A DNA stretch of 64,000 bases from an uncultured Lachnospiraceae bacterium (lineage in GTDB: Bacteria; Bacillota; Clostridia; Lachnospirales; Lachnospiraceae), in contig CAJUQO010000003.1 of the NCBI GenBank assembly GCA_910588295.1, forward strand, positions 1 to 64,000. The letters are read 5' to 3'. A program made the position numbers and the translations under genes. Of this stretch, positions 17,123 to 26,258 are shown one piece after another. Position 1 is the stretch's first letter, and each line of letters begins with the position of its first letter. The notes below the pieces were generated by a model. It was not told where the DNA came from. It searched no databases and saw only the letters and a list, made by a program, of their open reading frames with translations.

Positions 17123-17312
17123 AGCAAATACAAGATTCCTGGGGTGTTCGATGATCTCGTCATTTTGAACCTACATTTACTTTAAACGGGATTCCTATAT
17201 CGCTGCATAGATGCCAGGCCTCCGTTTGCAGTGGAAGGCAGAAGTGCAGTTGCGGTTACCCACCTGGCTTCGGCTAGGAGTCAAGAGACGGGAAACGGCA
17301 CTCTGGGGTTTT
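17123..17312 (+). ncRNA. ssrS: 6S RNA, regulator of sigma-A RNA polymerase
   Basis: A non-coding stretch with the layout of clostridial 6S RNAs. Its ends form a closing stem: CCTGGGGTG near 17139-17147 pairs with CACTCTGGGG at 17299-17308. Inside are elements I remember from the family: TTTTGAACCTACATTT after the first arm, GGGATTCCT, and CCACCTGGCTTCGGCTAGG with GAGTCAAGAGACGG before the 3' stem. The large central bubble mimics an open promoter and sequesters RNA polymerase in stationary phase. A strong promoter and a terminator frame it. The exact ends are approximate. Confidence 0.85.
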
Positions 17313-17327
17313 AGCGATAGTATAAAG

Positions 17328-17351
17328 AAAGAGCCCTCAGAGGCTCTTTTT
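17328..17351 (+). terminator. Terminator of 6S RNA
   Basis: AAAGAGCC (17328-17335) pairs with GGCTCTTT (17342-17349) over a six-base loop and ends in a T-run. Confidence 0.9.
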
Positions 17352-17391
17352 GCGTATCTTTCAGCATATAGTAGTACCGGAGTGTGACTGA

Positions 17392-18837
17392 ATGGAGTAT
17401 ATAAAAAAAATAAAAATATTGCTGGTATTACTTTTGATCGGAGTAATCATCTATGCGGCGCCCCTGTCCGTGGAAACTCTGGCTCCGGCAAGGCCCCTGA
17501 TGCCCTGGCAGCAGTTTTTTCTTGCCTGTGCGGCACGTCTGGGACAGAGGGACAGCAAAAAGGCGGAGGGGGTCGAAAAGGTGGAGGCTGCTGTTGCGGA
17601 GCTTCCGGCTGTCGGAACGGACGGCGGCGCAGACGATACGGTTATGCCCCGGAGCATCCGGGTTGTGTTGAGCCACAATCAGGACGGAAACTGCATGTTC
17701 GGCCAGATGCGCATTTCCTGTAATAAGTCCTGGCAGGCGGGCGACCATAAATATGGGAGTGATGACACTCTTGTGATGGAGACGGAGCTGATTACCGAAG
17801 ACTATTTCCAGGTGTCTTCTGATGAAGAAGACGCGGAGTTTTTTCTGGATTACGACGGGCTGCAAAGGCAGAGCACACGTTACAGGGGAAGCTTGTTTTT
17901 CTATCCGGCGGCGGATGGGTTTTATGTGGTCAACGAGCTGCCTCTGGAAACTTATGTGGCTTATACGGTGCCGGGGGAGATGCCGGCGTCTTATCCGCCG
18001 GAAGCGCTGAAAGCCCAGGCAGTCTGTTCCCGGACTTACGCGGTAAAAAATATGGGCGGTATGGAAGATTACCATGCCGACGTGGATGATTCCGTGTCCT
18101 GGCAAGTTTATAACGGGCAGGATACGGACAAACGGGCTACCGATGCGGTAAAGGCTACAGCGGACGAAATTTTGCTGTGGAAAGGGAAACCGGCGGATAT
18201 CTATTTTTTTTCAACTTCCTGTGGGTTGACCAGCCGAAAAGATATATGGAATCCCAGAGACGAGGATAATTGCCTGAAGGCGGCCTATGTGGGGATCGGA
18301 GGGGAAATGCCGGAATCGGAGGACGCTTTTGCCGCCTATATTCAGACCGATGATGAAAATGCCTGGGAACATGATATGCCCTGGTTCCGTTGGCGGGTGA
18401 CGATGCCGCTGAGCCGGATACAAGAGCTGTCCGAACAAAAGAAATGCGATTTGGGGCCGGTGCTTTCGCTGGCTGTCACTTCTCGGTCGACAGGATGGGC
18501 TGCTACGGAGCTGACTGTGACCTGCGAAAAGGGAAGCTACACGGTGGATTCCGAGTATGCTATCCGAAGCTTTTTGTCCCCGGAAGGCTGTAAAACGAAA
18601 AATCAGGAGGGCAAAGTATCGTCCCCGAAAATACTGCCCAGCGGGTATTTTGTGTTAAAACCATACTATGATGACGGGAAAGAGCTGGCAGGCTACCGGA
18701 TCCGCGGAGGCGGCCTGGGCCATGGCGCCGGGCTCAGCCAGAACGGCGCGAAGGCCATGGCGGAACAGGGAATGGGCTATCGGCAGATATTGGAACTGTT
18801 TTATCAGGACGTTGTGTTGACGAATGGCGAAGGGTAA
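17392..18837 (+). CDS. SpoIID/LytB-domain protein
   Basis: A 481-residue protein with one N-terminal membrane helix (about 8-24) and an extracellular SpoIID domain. Typical elements are VNELPLETYVAYTVPGEMP, EALKAQAVCSRTYA, the FFSTSCGLT motif with Trp to its right, and the terminal GGGLGHGAGLSQNGA. SpoIID is a lytic transglycosylase that trims peptidoglycan during engulfment. It needs stem peptides removed by SpoIIP, which is not nearby. At 481 residues it is longer than B. subtilis SpoIID, with an extra N-terminal region, so it may be a vegetative SpoIID-like paralogue. Only 5 bp separate it from the next gene. Confidence 0.82.
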   Translation: MEYIKKIKILLVLLLIGVIIYAAPLSVETLAPARPLMPWQQFFLACAARLGQRDSKKAEGVEKVEAAVAELPAVGTDGGADDTVMPRSIRVVLSHNQDGNCMFGQMRISCNKSWQAGDHKYGSDDTLVMETELITEDYFQVSSDEEDAEFFLDYDGLQRQSTRYRGSLFFYPAADGFYVVNELPLETYVAYTVPGEMPASYPPEALKAQAVCSRTYAVKNMGGMEDYHADVDDSVSWQVYNGQDTDKRATDAVKATADEILLWKGKPADIYFFSTSCGLTSRKDIWNPRDEDNCLKAAYVGIGGEMPESEDAFAAYIQTDDENAWEHDMPWFRWRVTMPLSRIQELSEQKKCDLGPVLSLAVTSRSTGWAATELTVTCEKGSYTVDSEYAIRSFLSPEGCKTKNQEGKVSSPKILPSGYFVLKPYYDDGKELAGYRIRGGGLGHGAGLSQNGAKAMAEQGMGYRQILELFYQDVVLTNGEG

Positions 18838-18842
18838 GAGAA

Positions 18843-19733
18843 ATGCTGAGACAAGTGATGCGGTGGGGAATCGCCCTCGCGGGATTTATTAAGCGGATGA
18901 AAGAAGACCATGTGGGGGCCTATGCCGCGCAGAGCGCCTACTTTTTTCTGATGTCCTGTATTCCGTTGCTGCTGCTGATCATGACGTTGATCCGTTACCT
19001 GCCGATCACCGAATATGATTTTGTGGTGATGATGATGCGGGTTGTGCCGGAGGAGTTTCAGAATCTGGTCTACATGGTGGTGGCCGAGGTGTTTTCTAAA
19101 TCCGGGGCGGTGGTGCCGATCTCGGCCCTTTTTACGGCCTGGACTGCGGCCAAGGGTATCCAGTCCCTGTATAATGGGCTGAATACGGTGTACCATGTGC
19201 CCGTGGTGCCAAATTATCTGACAGCCCGTTTGATTTCGGCCCTGTATACGATTGTGTTTGTGGCCGCTATTGCCATCACTCTGATCCTGATGGTGTTTGG
19301 CAGCAGTATCCAGCATGGCCTGGCGGCCCATTATCCCCTGGCAGCCGACCTGACAGCGGCTATCGTCCATATGCGGGTGCTGATTACTCTGTCTTTTCTC
19401 GTGTTCACTTTCCTGGTGTTGTACAAATTTGTGCCCAACCGAAGGGCTACCTGGAAAAGCCAGTTCCCCGGCGCGGCCCTGTCAGCGGCGGCCTGGCTGG
19501 TATTTTCCTTTGGCTTTTCGCTTTATGTGGAGCTGAGCAACAGCTTTTCCAATATGTACGGCAGCCTGACTACACTGATCCTGGTCATGCTGTGGCTGTA
19601 TATCTGCATGTATATTCTCCTGATCGGGGCGGAGATCAATGCTTATTTTGAGGATCGTTTCCGACGGATGCGGGTGGAAGTGCTGATGAACAGGAAGAGC
19701 GGGCAGGAGATGGACCCTACGGAGAGCCAGTAA
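18843..19733 (+). CDS. YihY/BrkB-family inner membrane protein
   Basis: A 296-residue protein with about six membrane helices. It carries family marks: AYAAQSAYFFLMSCIPLLLL at the N-terminus, WTAAKGIQSLYNGLN after the second helix, and LYKFVPNRRATWKSQFPGA followed by a helix ending in MYILLIGAEINAYFE. The family was once called RNase BN by mistake; its function is not settled. Putative roles include envelope transport. It is probably cotranscribed with the SpoIID-domain gene. The C-terminal tail is basic and cytosolic. Confidence 0.85.
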   Translation: MLRQVMRWGIALAGFIKRMKEDHVGAYAAQSAYFFLMSCIPLLLLIMTLIRYLPITEYDFVVMMMRVVPEEFQNLVYMVVAEVFSKSGAVVPISALFTAWTAAKGIQSLYNGLNTVYHVPVVPNYLTARLISALYTIVFVAAIAITLILMVFGSSIQHGLAAHYPLAADLTAAIVHMRVLITLSFLVFTFLVLYKFVPNRRATWKSQFPGAALSAAAWLVFSFGFSLYVELSNSFSNMYGSLTTLILVMLWLYICMYILLIGAEINAYFEDRFRRMRVEVLMNRKSGQEMDPTESQ

Positions 19734-19740
19734 AAAACTC

Positions 19741-19768
19741 TTGACAACATTTTTTCTTGTGTTAGAAT
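19741..19768 (+). promoter_or_regulatory. Promoter of the pheST T-box operon
   Basis: A consensus TTGACA (19741-19746) and TAGAAT (19763-19768) lie 16 bp apart, starting 8 bp after the YihY-family stop codon. Confidence 0.8.
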
Positions 19769-19775
19769 TAGGATC

Positions 19776-20037
19776 GACAGTAGTGAAAAAGCGATGAAGG
19801 CGTCAGTAGTCCTTTGCTTTCCCACAGAGAATGGCGGCCAGCGGCTGGAAGCCGCCACGGGTTCGGGCAAAAGGGTGAATTTCCCGCCGGAGCTGTGTTT
19901 CTGAACCCCCAAAGGGGCAGTAGGAAATGACGTGCCTGCGCGTTAAGCAGTCGAGTGCCCGGTGTATATTGGCCGGGAATTTGGGTGGTACCACGGAGAA
20001 TGCCAAGCTTCGTCCCTGCGGGGGCGGGGCTTTTTTT
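19776..20037 (+). promoter_or_regulatory. T-box leader sensing uncharged tRNA-Phe
   Basis: The conserved T-box GGGTGGTACCACGG is at 19983-19996. Right after it is a 12-bp terminator stem, 20005-20016 with 20021-20032, ending in seven T residues. The T-box bulge can pair with the acceptor end of uncharged tRNA and hold the antiterminator form. A TTC triplet at 19899-19901 (GTGTTTCTGAA) fits a Phe specifier on the 3' side of stem I, matching the pheS-pheT genes downstream. The exact specifier position is inferred, not aligned. Confidence 0.92.
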
Positions 20038-20082
20038 ATCCGTCTCCCTGATTGGTAAAATAACAGATAAGGAGTGGGAGCT

Positions 20083-21114
20083 ATGAGCGATAATATGAAA
20101 GAAAAGCTGGAGCAGATCCTTGAGGACGCGACGCAGAAGATCCAGGAATCTGATGCACTGGAGCGGCTGAATGATGTGCGTGTCAATTTCCTGGGGAAAA
20201 AGGGTGTGCTGACCAGTGTGTTAAAGAGCATGAAAGATGTGGCCAAGGAAGAACGTCCCATGGTGGGCCAGATGGTTAATGAGACCAGGGCAAAGATCGA
20301 GGCCCATCTGGAGGAGACAAAAGCCAGGCTGGAGACGGCCATACGGGAGGCGCGGATGGCGGAGGAAGAGATTGACGTTACCCTGCCGGCCAGACGCCGT
20401 GAGATCGGTCACCGCCATCCCAATACGATCGCCTTGGAAGAGGTGGAGCGTATCTTTGTGGGTATGGGCTATGAGGTGGTGGAAGGCCCGGAAATCGAGT
20501 ATGACGAGTACAATTTCGAAAAATTGAATATCCCGGCCAACCATCCGGCCAAGGATGAGCAGGATACCTTCTATATAAATAAGGAGATCCTGCTGCGTAC
20601 CCAGACATCCCCGGTGCAAGCCAGGGTTATGGAGCAGGGGAAGATGCCGATCCGCATGATCGCCCCGGGCCGGGTATTCCGTTCCGATGAGGTGGATGCC
20701 ACCCACAGCCCGTCTTTCCATCAGATCGAGGGACTGGTGGTGGACAAAAATATTACTTTTGCCGACCTGAAGGGAACACTGGAAGAGTTTGCCCGGGAAC
20801 TGTTCGGGGAGAATACGAAAACGAAATTCCGTCCCCATCACTTCCCCTTCACGGAGCCCAGCGCGGAGATGGATGTTTCCTGCTTTAAATGCGGCGGCAA
20901 GGGATGCCGTTTCTGCAAAGGAGAGGGCTGGATCGAAATCCTGGGCTGCGGTATGGTGCATCCCCATGTGTTTGAAATGTGCGGTATCGACCCGGAACAG
21001 TATACAGGTTTTGCCTTCGGCGTGGGGCTGGAGCGTATTGCCCTGCTGAAGTATGAGATCGACGATATGCGTCTTTTATATGAAAACGATTACCGTTTCT
21101 TGAAACAGTTCTAG
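20083..21114 (+). CDS. pheS: Phenylalanyl-tRNA synthetase alpha subunit
   Basis: A 343-residue class II synthetase subunit that charges tRNA-Phe together with PheT. An N-terminal coiled-coil arm (about 1-85) leads to the catalytic domain with motif 2 (FRSDEVDATHSPSFHQIEG) and motif 3 (AFGVGLERIALLKY). The CFKCGGKGCRFCKGEGW loop is common in bacterial PheS. The start at 20083 follows AAGGAG; a GTG at 20074 in frame falls inside the ribosome binding site. Expression depends on the T-box leader. Confidence 0.97.
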   Translation: MSDNMKEKLEQILEDATQKIQESDALERLNDVRVNFLGKKGVLTSVLKSMKDVAKEERPMVGQMVNETRAKIEAHLEETKARLETAIREARMAEEEIDVTLPARRREIGHRHPNTIALEEVERIFVGMGYEVVEGPEIEYDEYNFEKLNIPANHPAKDEQDTFYINKEILLRTQTSPVQARVMEQGKMPIRMIAPGRVFRSDEVDATHSPSFHQIEGLVVDKNITFADLKGTLEEFARELFGENTKTKFRPHHFPFTEPSAEMDVSCFKCGGKGCRFCKGEGWIEILGCGMVHPHVFEMCGIDPEQYTGFAFGVGLERIALLKYEIDDMRLLYENDYRFLKQF

Positions 21115-21128
21115 GAGGAGGGAGAGCA

Positions 21129-23546
21129 ATGAATACATCATTATCATGGATAAAAAAATATGTGCCGGATCTGGATGTGACGCCCCGGGAATATGTGGAT
21201 GCAATGACTCTGTCCGGAACAAAGGCGGAGGGGTATGTACAGCTCGATGCGGATCTGGACAGGATCGTGGTGGGACAGATTAAGAAAATCGAAAAGCATC
21301 CCGATGCGGAGAAACTGGTGGTCTGCCAGGTGGATGTGGGAGACCGGACGGTTCAGATCGTGACCGGAGCCCCCAACGTGGCGGAGGGACAGAAAGTTCC
21401 CGTAGTGCTGGACGGAGGACGGGTAGCCGGCGGCCATGACGGTAAGATGACGCCCGGCGGCATTAAGATCAAGAAAGGCAAGCTGAGAGGGGTAGAGTCC
21501 GACGGTATGATGTGCTCCATCGAGGAGCTGGGGTCGAACCGGGATATGTATCCCGAAGCCCCGGAGTACGGTATCTACGTTTTCCAGGATGATGTGACGG
21601 TGGGAGAGAGCGCGGTCAGGGCCCTGGGCCTTGACGACGTCGTGGTGGAATATGAGATCACCTCCAACCGGGTGGACTGCTACAGCGTCATAGGTATTGC
21701 CAGAGAGGCAGCGGCCACTTTTGATAAGCCGTTCCATCCCCCTGTGGTGACAAAGACGGGCAATCATGAGGACGTCCATGACTATGTCCGTGTGACGGTG
21801 GAGGATATGGATCTCTGCCCCCGCTACTGCGCCCGGGTGGTGAAAAATGTTAAGATCGGGCCCTCGCCCAAGTGGATGCAGCGGTGTCTGGCATCGGTGG
21901 GCATCCGGCCTATCAACAACTTGGTGGATATCACCAATTATGTCATGGAAGAATACGGGCAGCCCATGCATGCCTATGATCTGGCCACCATCAGCGACCG
22001 GCATATCATTGTAAAACGGGCCTCTGACGGGGATACTTTTGTGACACTGGACGGGCAGGAGAGGAAACTGGATCATGATGTGCTGATGATCAACGACGGA
22101 GAGAAGGCTGTGGGCCTGGCCGGTATCATGGGCGGTGAGAATTCCATGATTACGGACAGTGTACAGGATGTACTCTTCGAAGCGGCATGTTTCGACGGCA
22201 CGAACATCCGCCTGTCGGCCAAACGTGTGGGACTTCGTACAGAGGCCTCCGGCAAATTTGAGAAAGGCTTGGATCCCAACAACGCCGAGGCGGCCATTAA
22301 CCGCGCCTGCCAGCTTATGGAAGAGCTGGGCGCCGGTGAGGTGGTGGGAGGAATCGTGGATGTGTACCCTGAGATAAAAAAAGAGTCCCGGGTTCCTTTC
22401 GAGCCGGATAAGATCAATGCATTACTTGGAACAGAGCTTTCTGCCGGGGAGATGACGGATTACCTGAAACGGGTGGAGCTTGTGCCGGATCCGGCTACAG
22501 GAGCGATTATCGTCCCCACTTTCCGTCAGGATATCCAGTGCACCGCCGATGTGGCCGAGGAGGTGGCCCGCTTCTTCGGCTACGACAATATCCCGACTAC
22601 GCTGCCCAGCGGGGCGGCGACGGCAGGGGGGATTTCCTTCGCGGAGCGTATTGAGCAGCTTGCCAGAGATGTGATGGAGTATGAGGGATTTTCTCAGGGA
22701 TATTGCTATTCCTTCGAGAGCCCCAGGATTTACGATAAGCTGCTGCTTCCTGCGGATGCCCCGGAGCGCAAGGCCATCCGTATATCCAACCCGCTGGGAG
22801 AGGATTTCAGTATTATGCGCACCCTGTCCCTGAACGGGATCCTGACCTCGCTGGCGGCTAATTACAATCACAGGAACAAGAGCGTGAAGCTCTATGAGAT
22901 CGGAAATATTTATCTGCCGAAGGAGCTGCCGCTTAAAGAACTTCCTGATGAGAGGAAAACTCTCACACTTGGCATGTATGATGCGGGGGATTTCTTTGAT
23001 ATAAAGGGATCGGTGGAGAATTTCCTGCGGCGGGCCGGTATGAGGGGGCATTTGGAATATGACGCCCAGGCGGGAAAGACTTTTCTGCATCCCGGACGGC
23101 AGGCTAAGATCAGCTATGAGGGCACAGCCATCGGTTTTCTGGGGGAAATACACCCCGTGGTGGCCGATCATTATGATCTGGGAGCCAGAACTTATATTGC
23201 TGTTATTGACATTCCCGCTATTTTAGAGTATTGTACCTTTGACCGCAAATATACGGGGGTTGCCAGATTTCCGGCTGTGATGCGCGATCTGAGCATGGTT
23301 GTTCCCAAGAAGATCAAGATTGGTGAGATTGAGCATATGATCAGTCAGAGGGGCGGCAGGCTTCTGGAGGAGGTCAGGCTTTTTGATGTCTATGAGGGAA
23401 GCCAGATTGACGAAGGCTATAAATCGGTGGCCTTTTCCGTGACATTCCGCGCGGCAGACCGTACCCTGTCCGAAGCGGATATCACGGGTGTGATGAAGAA
23501 GATTTTGAACGGACTGGAGAGCATGGGGATCGTGCTGAGACAGTAA
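21129..23546 (+). CDS. pheT: Phenylalanyl-tRNA synthetase beta subunit
   Basis: An 805-residue subunit with the full domain series. It has a tRNA-binding OB fold near residues 40-150 (VGQIKKIEKHPDAEKL, VCQVDVGD), a B3/B4 editing region around 210-400, a B5 domain, a core catalytic-like domain, and a C-terminal anticodon-binding FDX domain (FPAVMRDLSMVVP to the end). The length is normal. It begins 14 bp after pheS behind AGGAGGGAG. Confidence 0.97.
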   Translation: MNTSLSWIKKYVPDLDVTPREYVDAMTLSGTKAEGYVQLDADLDRIVVGQIKKIEKHPDAEKLVVCQVDVGDRTVQIVTGAPNVAEGQKVPVVLDGGRVAGGHDGKMTPGGIKIKKGKLRGVESDGMMCSIEELGSNRDMYPEAPEYGIYVFQDDVTVGESAVRALGLDDVVVEYEITSNRVDCYSVIGIAREAAATFDKPFHPPVVTKTGNHEDVHDYVRVTVEDMDLCPRYCARVVKNVKIGPSPKWMQRCLASVGIRPINNLVDITNYVMEEYGQPMHAYDLATISDRHIIVKRASDGDTFVTLDGQERKLDHDVLMINDGEKAVGLAGIMGGENSMITDSVQDVLFEAACFDGTNIRLSAKRVGLRTEASGKFEKGLDPNNAEAAINRACQLMEELGAGEVVGGIVDVYPEIKKESRVPFEPDKINALLGTELSAGEMTDYLKRVELVPDPATGAIIVPTFRQDIQCTADVAEEVARFFGYDNIPTTLPSGAATAGGISFAERIEQLARDVMEYEGFSQGYCYSFESPRIYDKLLLPADAPERKAIRISNPLGEDFSIMRTLSLNGILTSLAANYNHRNKSVKLYEIGNIYLPKELPLKELPDERKTLTLGMYDAGDFFDIKGSVENFLRRAGMRGHLEYDAQAGKTFLHPGRQAKISYEGTAIGFLGEIHPVVADHYDLGARTYIAVIDIPAILEYCTFDRKYTGVARFPAVMRDLSMVVPKKIKIGEIEHMISQRGGRLLEEVRLFDVYEGSQIDEGYKSVAFSVTFRAADRTLSEADITGVMKKILNGLESMGIVLRQ

Positions 23547-23560
23547 GAGAAAAACAGCTT

Positions 23561-23598
23561 GCCGCTTTGCCGGAACCGTTCCGGCGGGCGGCGGTTTT
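23561..23598 (+). terminator. Terminator of pheST
   Basis: GCCGC (23561-23565) pairs with GCGGC (23588-23592), and the interior holds GCCGGAA with TTCCGGC. TTTT follows at 23595-23598. Confidence 0.7.
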
Positions 23599-23651
23599 GT
23601 GTTACTTTAAAAGCCTGCAGCGGCAGGCTCCCATGGATGCCAGGAGGGAAT

Positions 23652-24305
23652 ATGAGGATATTAATTTTAAGGCACGGAGAGACAGAGTGGAATACATGCG
23701 CCCGTCTGCAGGGTCAGACGGATATTCCGCTGAATGAGAACGGTATCCGGCTTGCCAGGGTCACCGGGGAGAAGATGCGGGACGTCCCGGTGGATATTTG
23801 TTATACCAGCCCATTAAGCCGTGCGAAGGATACCGCCAGGCTGGTGTTGGGAGACAGGAAGGTTCCGGTGATTGAGGACGACCGGCTGAAAGAGATCAGT
23901 TTCGGGAGCTGGGAAGGGATATGCTGCGGGAAGGGACGGAATGAACTTCCCAAAGAATTTTTGGATAATTTCTATATAAATCCCTTTTCGTCCCATATGG
24001 TGATGCCGGAGGACGGTGAGACTTTCCAGGCGTTGAGCGGGAGGATCAAAGAATTCATCGGCGATCTGACAGCCGACCCGTCGCTGCAGGACAAACATGT
24101 GCTTTTGTCCTGCCATGGCTGTTCCTCCCGGGTTCTGCTGGGGCATATGAGCGGCATGCCTCTGGAAGAGAATTTCTGGCGCGGCACCGTGCCGCCCAAC
24201 TGTAGTGTTAGCATTGTGGACTATGCAGACGGGAGTTTTACTGTCGTAGAGGAAGACCGCATTTATTATGATAAAAAGGAATGGAAGAATCATTATGAGC
24301 GTTGA
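23652..24305 (+). CDS. Histidine phosphatase family protein
   Basis: A 217-residue protein of the phosphoglycerate mutase-like superfamily. The catalytic RHGET (His 8) is followed by the LQGQTDIPLNENG stretch and Arg/Glu elements (SPLSRAKDTARL, EISFGSWEG). The second catalytic His is in LLSCHGCSSR. Members act on varied phosphoesters; the substrate is unclear here. It has AGGAGGGA before the ATG at 23652. It overlaps queA by 11 bp, so the two are probably coupled. Confidence 0.85.
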   Translation: MRILILRHGETEWNTCARLQGQTDIPLNENGIRLARVTGEKMRDVPVDICYTSPLSRAKDTARLVLGDRKVPVIEDDRLKEISFGSWEGICCGKGRNELPKEFLDNFYINPFSSHMVMPEDGETFQALSGRIKEFIGDLTADPSLQDKHVLLSCHGCSSRVLLGHMSGMPLEENFWRGTVPPNCSVSIVDYADGSFTVVEEDRIYYDKKEWKNHYER

Positions 24306-25332
24306 TATGAAAACCTCAGATTTTGCCTATGAGCTGCCGAAGGAGCTGATTGCCCAGGATCCTCTGTCAGACCGTTCATCATCCCGGCTGCTGCATCTGG
24401 ACAGGAAAACGGGGATCTGTACCCATGGGGTATTCCGCGATATCCTGAAATATCTGCACGCAGGGGACACGCTGGTGGTCAACGATACCCGGGTGATACC
24501 GGCGCGGCTGTATGGACATAAACCTGACACTGGCGCGGCTGTCGAGGTACTGCTGCTGAAACGGAAGGAGAAGGATGTATGGGAGACTCTGGTACGCCCC
24601 GGGAAGAAGATGAAGCCAGGGGCAAGGGTATCTTTCGGCGAGGGCCTTCTGGCAGGAGAGGTGCTGGATATGGTGGAGGAGGGCAACCGCCTGATCCGCT
24701 TTACTTATGAAGGGATTTTTGAGGAGATCCTGGATCGGCTGGGGGAAATGCCCCTGCCCCCCTATATTACCCACAAGCTGGAGGACAAGGAACGTTACCA
24801 GACGGTGTACGCGAAACATGACGGCTCTGCGGCGGCTCCCACCGCGGGGCTGCATTTTACGGAGGAGCTTCTGGATGAAGTGGGGGCCATGGGGGTCAAC
24901 ATAGCCCATGTGACCCTTCATGTGGGCCTTGGCACATTCCGGCCGGTCAAGGTGAAGAATGTTGAGGAACACCATATGCATTCGGAATATTATGTGGTGG
25001 AGGAGGATCAGGCAGAGCTGATCAATCATACCCGTCAGGCAGGCCATCGGGTCATTGCTGTGGGAACTACGAGCTGCCGTACCCTGGAATCTGCCACGGA
25101 TGAGCAGGGGATTCTCCGGGCGGGCAGCGGCTGGACGGATATATTTATTTATCCGGGGTACCGTTTTCGTATGACCGACGGTTTGATCACGAATTTTCAC
25201 TTGCCGGAATCTACGCTCCTCATGCTGGTTTCTGCCCTGGCGGGACGTGAACATATTCTGTCCGCTTATGAGGAAGCCGTGAGAGAGCAGTATCGGTTTT
25301 TCTCTTTCGGCGATGCCATGATAATTTTGTGA
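24295..25332 (+). CDS. queA: tRNA queuosine: S-adenosylmethionine:tRNA ribosyltransferase-isomerase
   Basis: A 345-residue enzyme that transfers and isomerises the ribosyl part of SAM onto preQ1 in tRNA, giving epoxyqueuosine. Family landmarks are FAYELPKELIAQDPL at the N-terminus, RLYGHKPDTGAAVEVLLL, EMPLPPYI, SAAAPTAGLHFTEELL, HVGLGTFRPV and TNFHLPESTLLMLVSA. The ATG at 24295 is placed behind GGAATGGAAG and gives the usual length. No other queuosine genes are in the window, although tgt usually lies close by. Confidence 0.95.
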   Translation: MSVDMKTSDFAYELPKELIAQDPLSDRSSSRLLHLDRKTGICTHGVFRDILKYLHAGDTLVVNDTRVIPARLYGHKPDTGAAVEVLLLKRKEKDVWETLVRPGKKMKPGARVSFGEGLLAGEVLDMVEEGNRLIRFTYEGIFEEILDRLGEMPLPPYITHKLEDKERYQTVYAKHDGSAAAPTAGLHFTEELLDEVGAMGVNIAHVTLHVGLGTFRPVKVKNVEEHHMHSEYYVVEEDQAELINHTRQAGHRVIAVGTTSCRTLESATDEQGILRAGSGWTDIFIYPGYRFRMTDGLITNFHLPESTLLMLVSALAGREHILSAYEEAVREQYRFFSFGDAMIIL

Positions 25333-25453
25333 CATAAAATGTTATATTTGTGAAGTGGGTAAAAAAGAGAATTAATATGTTTTTATAAATTGTAGGAAAT
25401 ATTTTGTTGCATAACATATAGATTTACGTATACATTATCATATTATTGGACTA

Positions 25454-25482
25454 TTGACATTAGAGAAATTGTGCAATAATAT
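25454..25482 (+). promoter_or_regulatory. Promoter of the AT-rich two-gene unit
   Basis: TTGACA (25454-25459) and TAATAT (25477-25482) are 17 bp apart in a strongly AT-rich stretch. The first gene starts 58 bp further on. Confidence 0.7.
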
Positions 25483-25540
25483 AAGTATATAGTAAAAATA
25501 AAATTCTAATTCAGAAAGTAAGATAGGGAGCGATTGATCA

Positions 25541-25795
25541 ATGTTGCAAATTAGTGAAAGAAATGTGTTAAAAATGAATAAGTTAGACCAATATGCTCTT
25601 GATGTTTCAGCGAATGAAAGATATCAATTACAGTTGCAAATTGCTAATACTGTTGTACAGAACTTGGTAGCTGAGATTGTAAAGGATATTGATGGCATGA
25701 ATGCGACTATCTGTGTGGGAGTGGAGGAAATGCAGAATGAAAGACGACAGAAAAGAATTAGAAGAGACAAAAAAGCAAAATGGATCTGGGGATGA
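25541..25795 (+). CDS. Small protein of unknown function in AT-rich insert
   Basis: An 84-residue protein that I do not recognise. The first 60 residues are predicted helical and neutral to acidic (ERYQLQLQIANTVVQNLVAEIVKDIDGMNATICVG). The last 18 are strongly basic (RRQKRIRRDKKAKWIWG), which would suit nucleic acid or membrane contact. No signal peptide is visible. GATAGGGAG lies upstream. Its 3' end overlaps the next gene by 59 bp, so they are translated as a pair. Base composition is far more AT-rich than the neighbours, a sign of acquisition by transfer. Confidence 0.6.
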   Translation: MLQISERNVLKMNKLDQYALDVSANERYQLQLQIANTVVQNLVAEIVKDIDGMNATICVGVEEMQNERRQKRIRRDKKAKWIWG

Positions 25796-26207
25796 TGAAA
25801 ATATCGTTATGGGAAATTCAGAGATTCCTAAATCTTTAGAAGAGGTTATTGATACTATACCAGATAAAGAGCAAGCTAGTGTAATTAGAAGAGTAATGTC
25901 AATGCAATTTGGGATGATATCCAACACTCCCGAAAATTCTATATCCAAAAAAATTAATTCAGAGCACATCACACAATATATTGAAACATCAAAAGAAGCG
26001 ATGGAGAAAGAGTATAAAGAAAAGCACGAAGCAAAAGTGTTTCAAGGTTTTGTTTTTACAATTTGTTGCATAGTGTTTGTGCTTGTGATTGTTTTGCTGA
26101 AAAATCAGCCAGACTATATGGAAAAAATTATCTATGCATTATTTGGGTTTGGCGCAGGTATTTGTGGTGGATATGGAATAGGGTATAAAAAAGGGAGTAA
26201 CGAGTAA
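25737..26207 (+). CDS. Unknown C-terminally membrane-anchored protein
   Basis: A 156-residue protein. An acidic, charged N-terminal part (about 1-90) contains KSLEEVIDTIPDKEQASVIRRV. An amphipathic helix rich in Lys/Glu (about 82-97) leads to two membrane helices, about 100-120 and 125-145, and a basic tail. The layout recalls small two-helix membrane proteins of the DUF2335 kind, but I cannot confirm that. GTGGAGGAAA precedes the ATG at 25737 by 6 bp. It shares promoter, AT-rich composition and overlap with the gene at 25541. Confidence 0.6.
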   Translation: MKDDRKELEETKKQNGSGDDENIVMGNSEIPKSLEEVIDTIPDKEQASVIRRVMSMQFGMISNTPENSISKKINSEHITQYIETSKEAMEKEYKEKHEAKVFQGFVFTICCIVFVLVIVLLKNQPDYMEKIIYALFGFGAGICGGYGIGYKKGSNE

Positions 26208-26227
26208 ATGCAATAAATAATGAATGC

Positions 26228-26258
26228 CCCAGGAGAATCAATACTCCTGGGATATTTT
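26228..26258 (+). terminator. Terminator of the AT-rich unit
   Basis: CCCAGGAG (26228-26235) pairs with CTCCTGGG (26244-26251), followed by ATATTTTT, 20 bp after the membrane protein stop. Confidence 0.75.
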
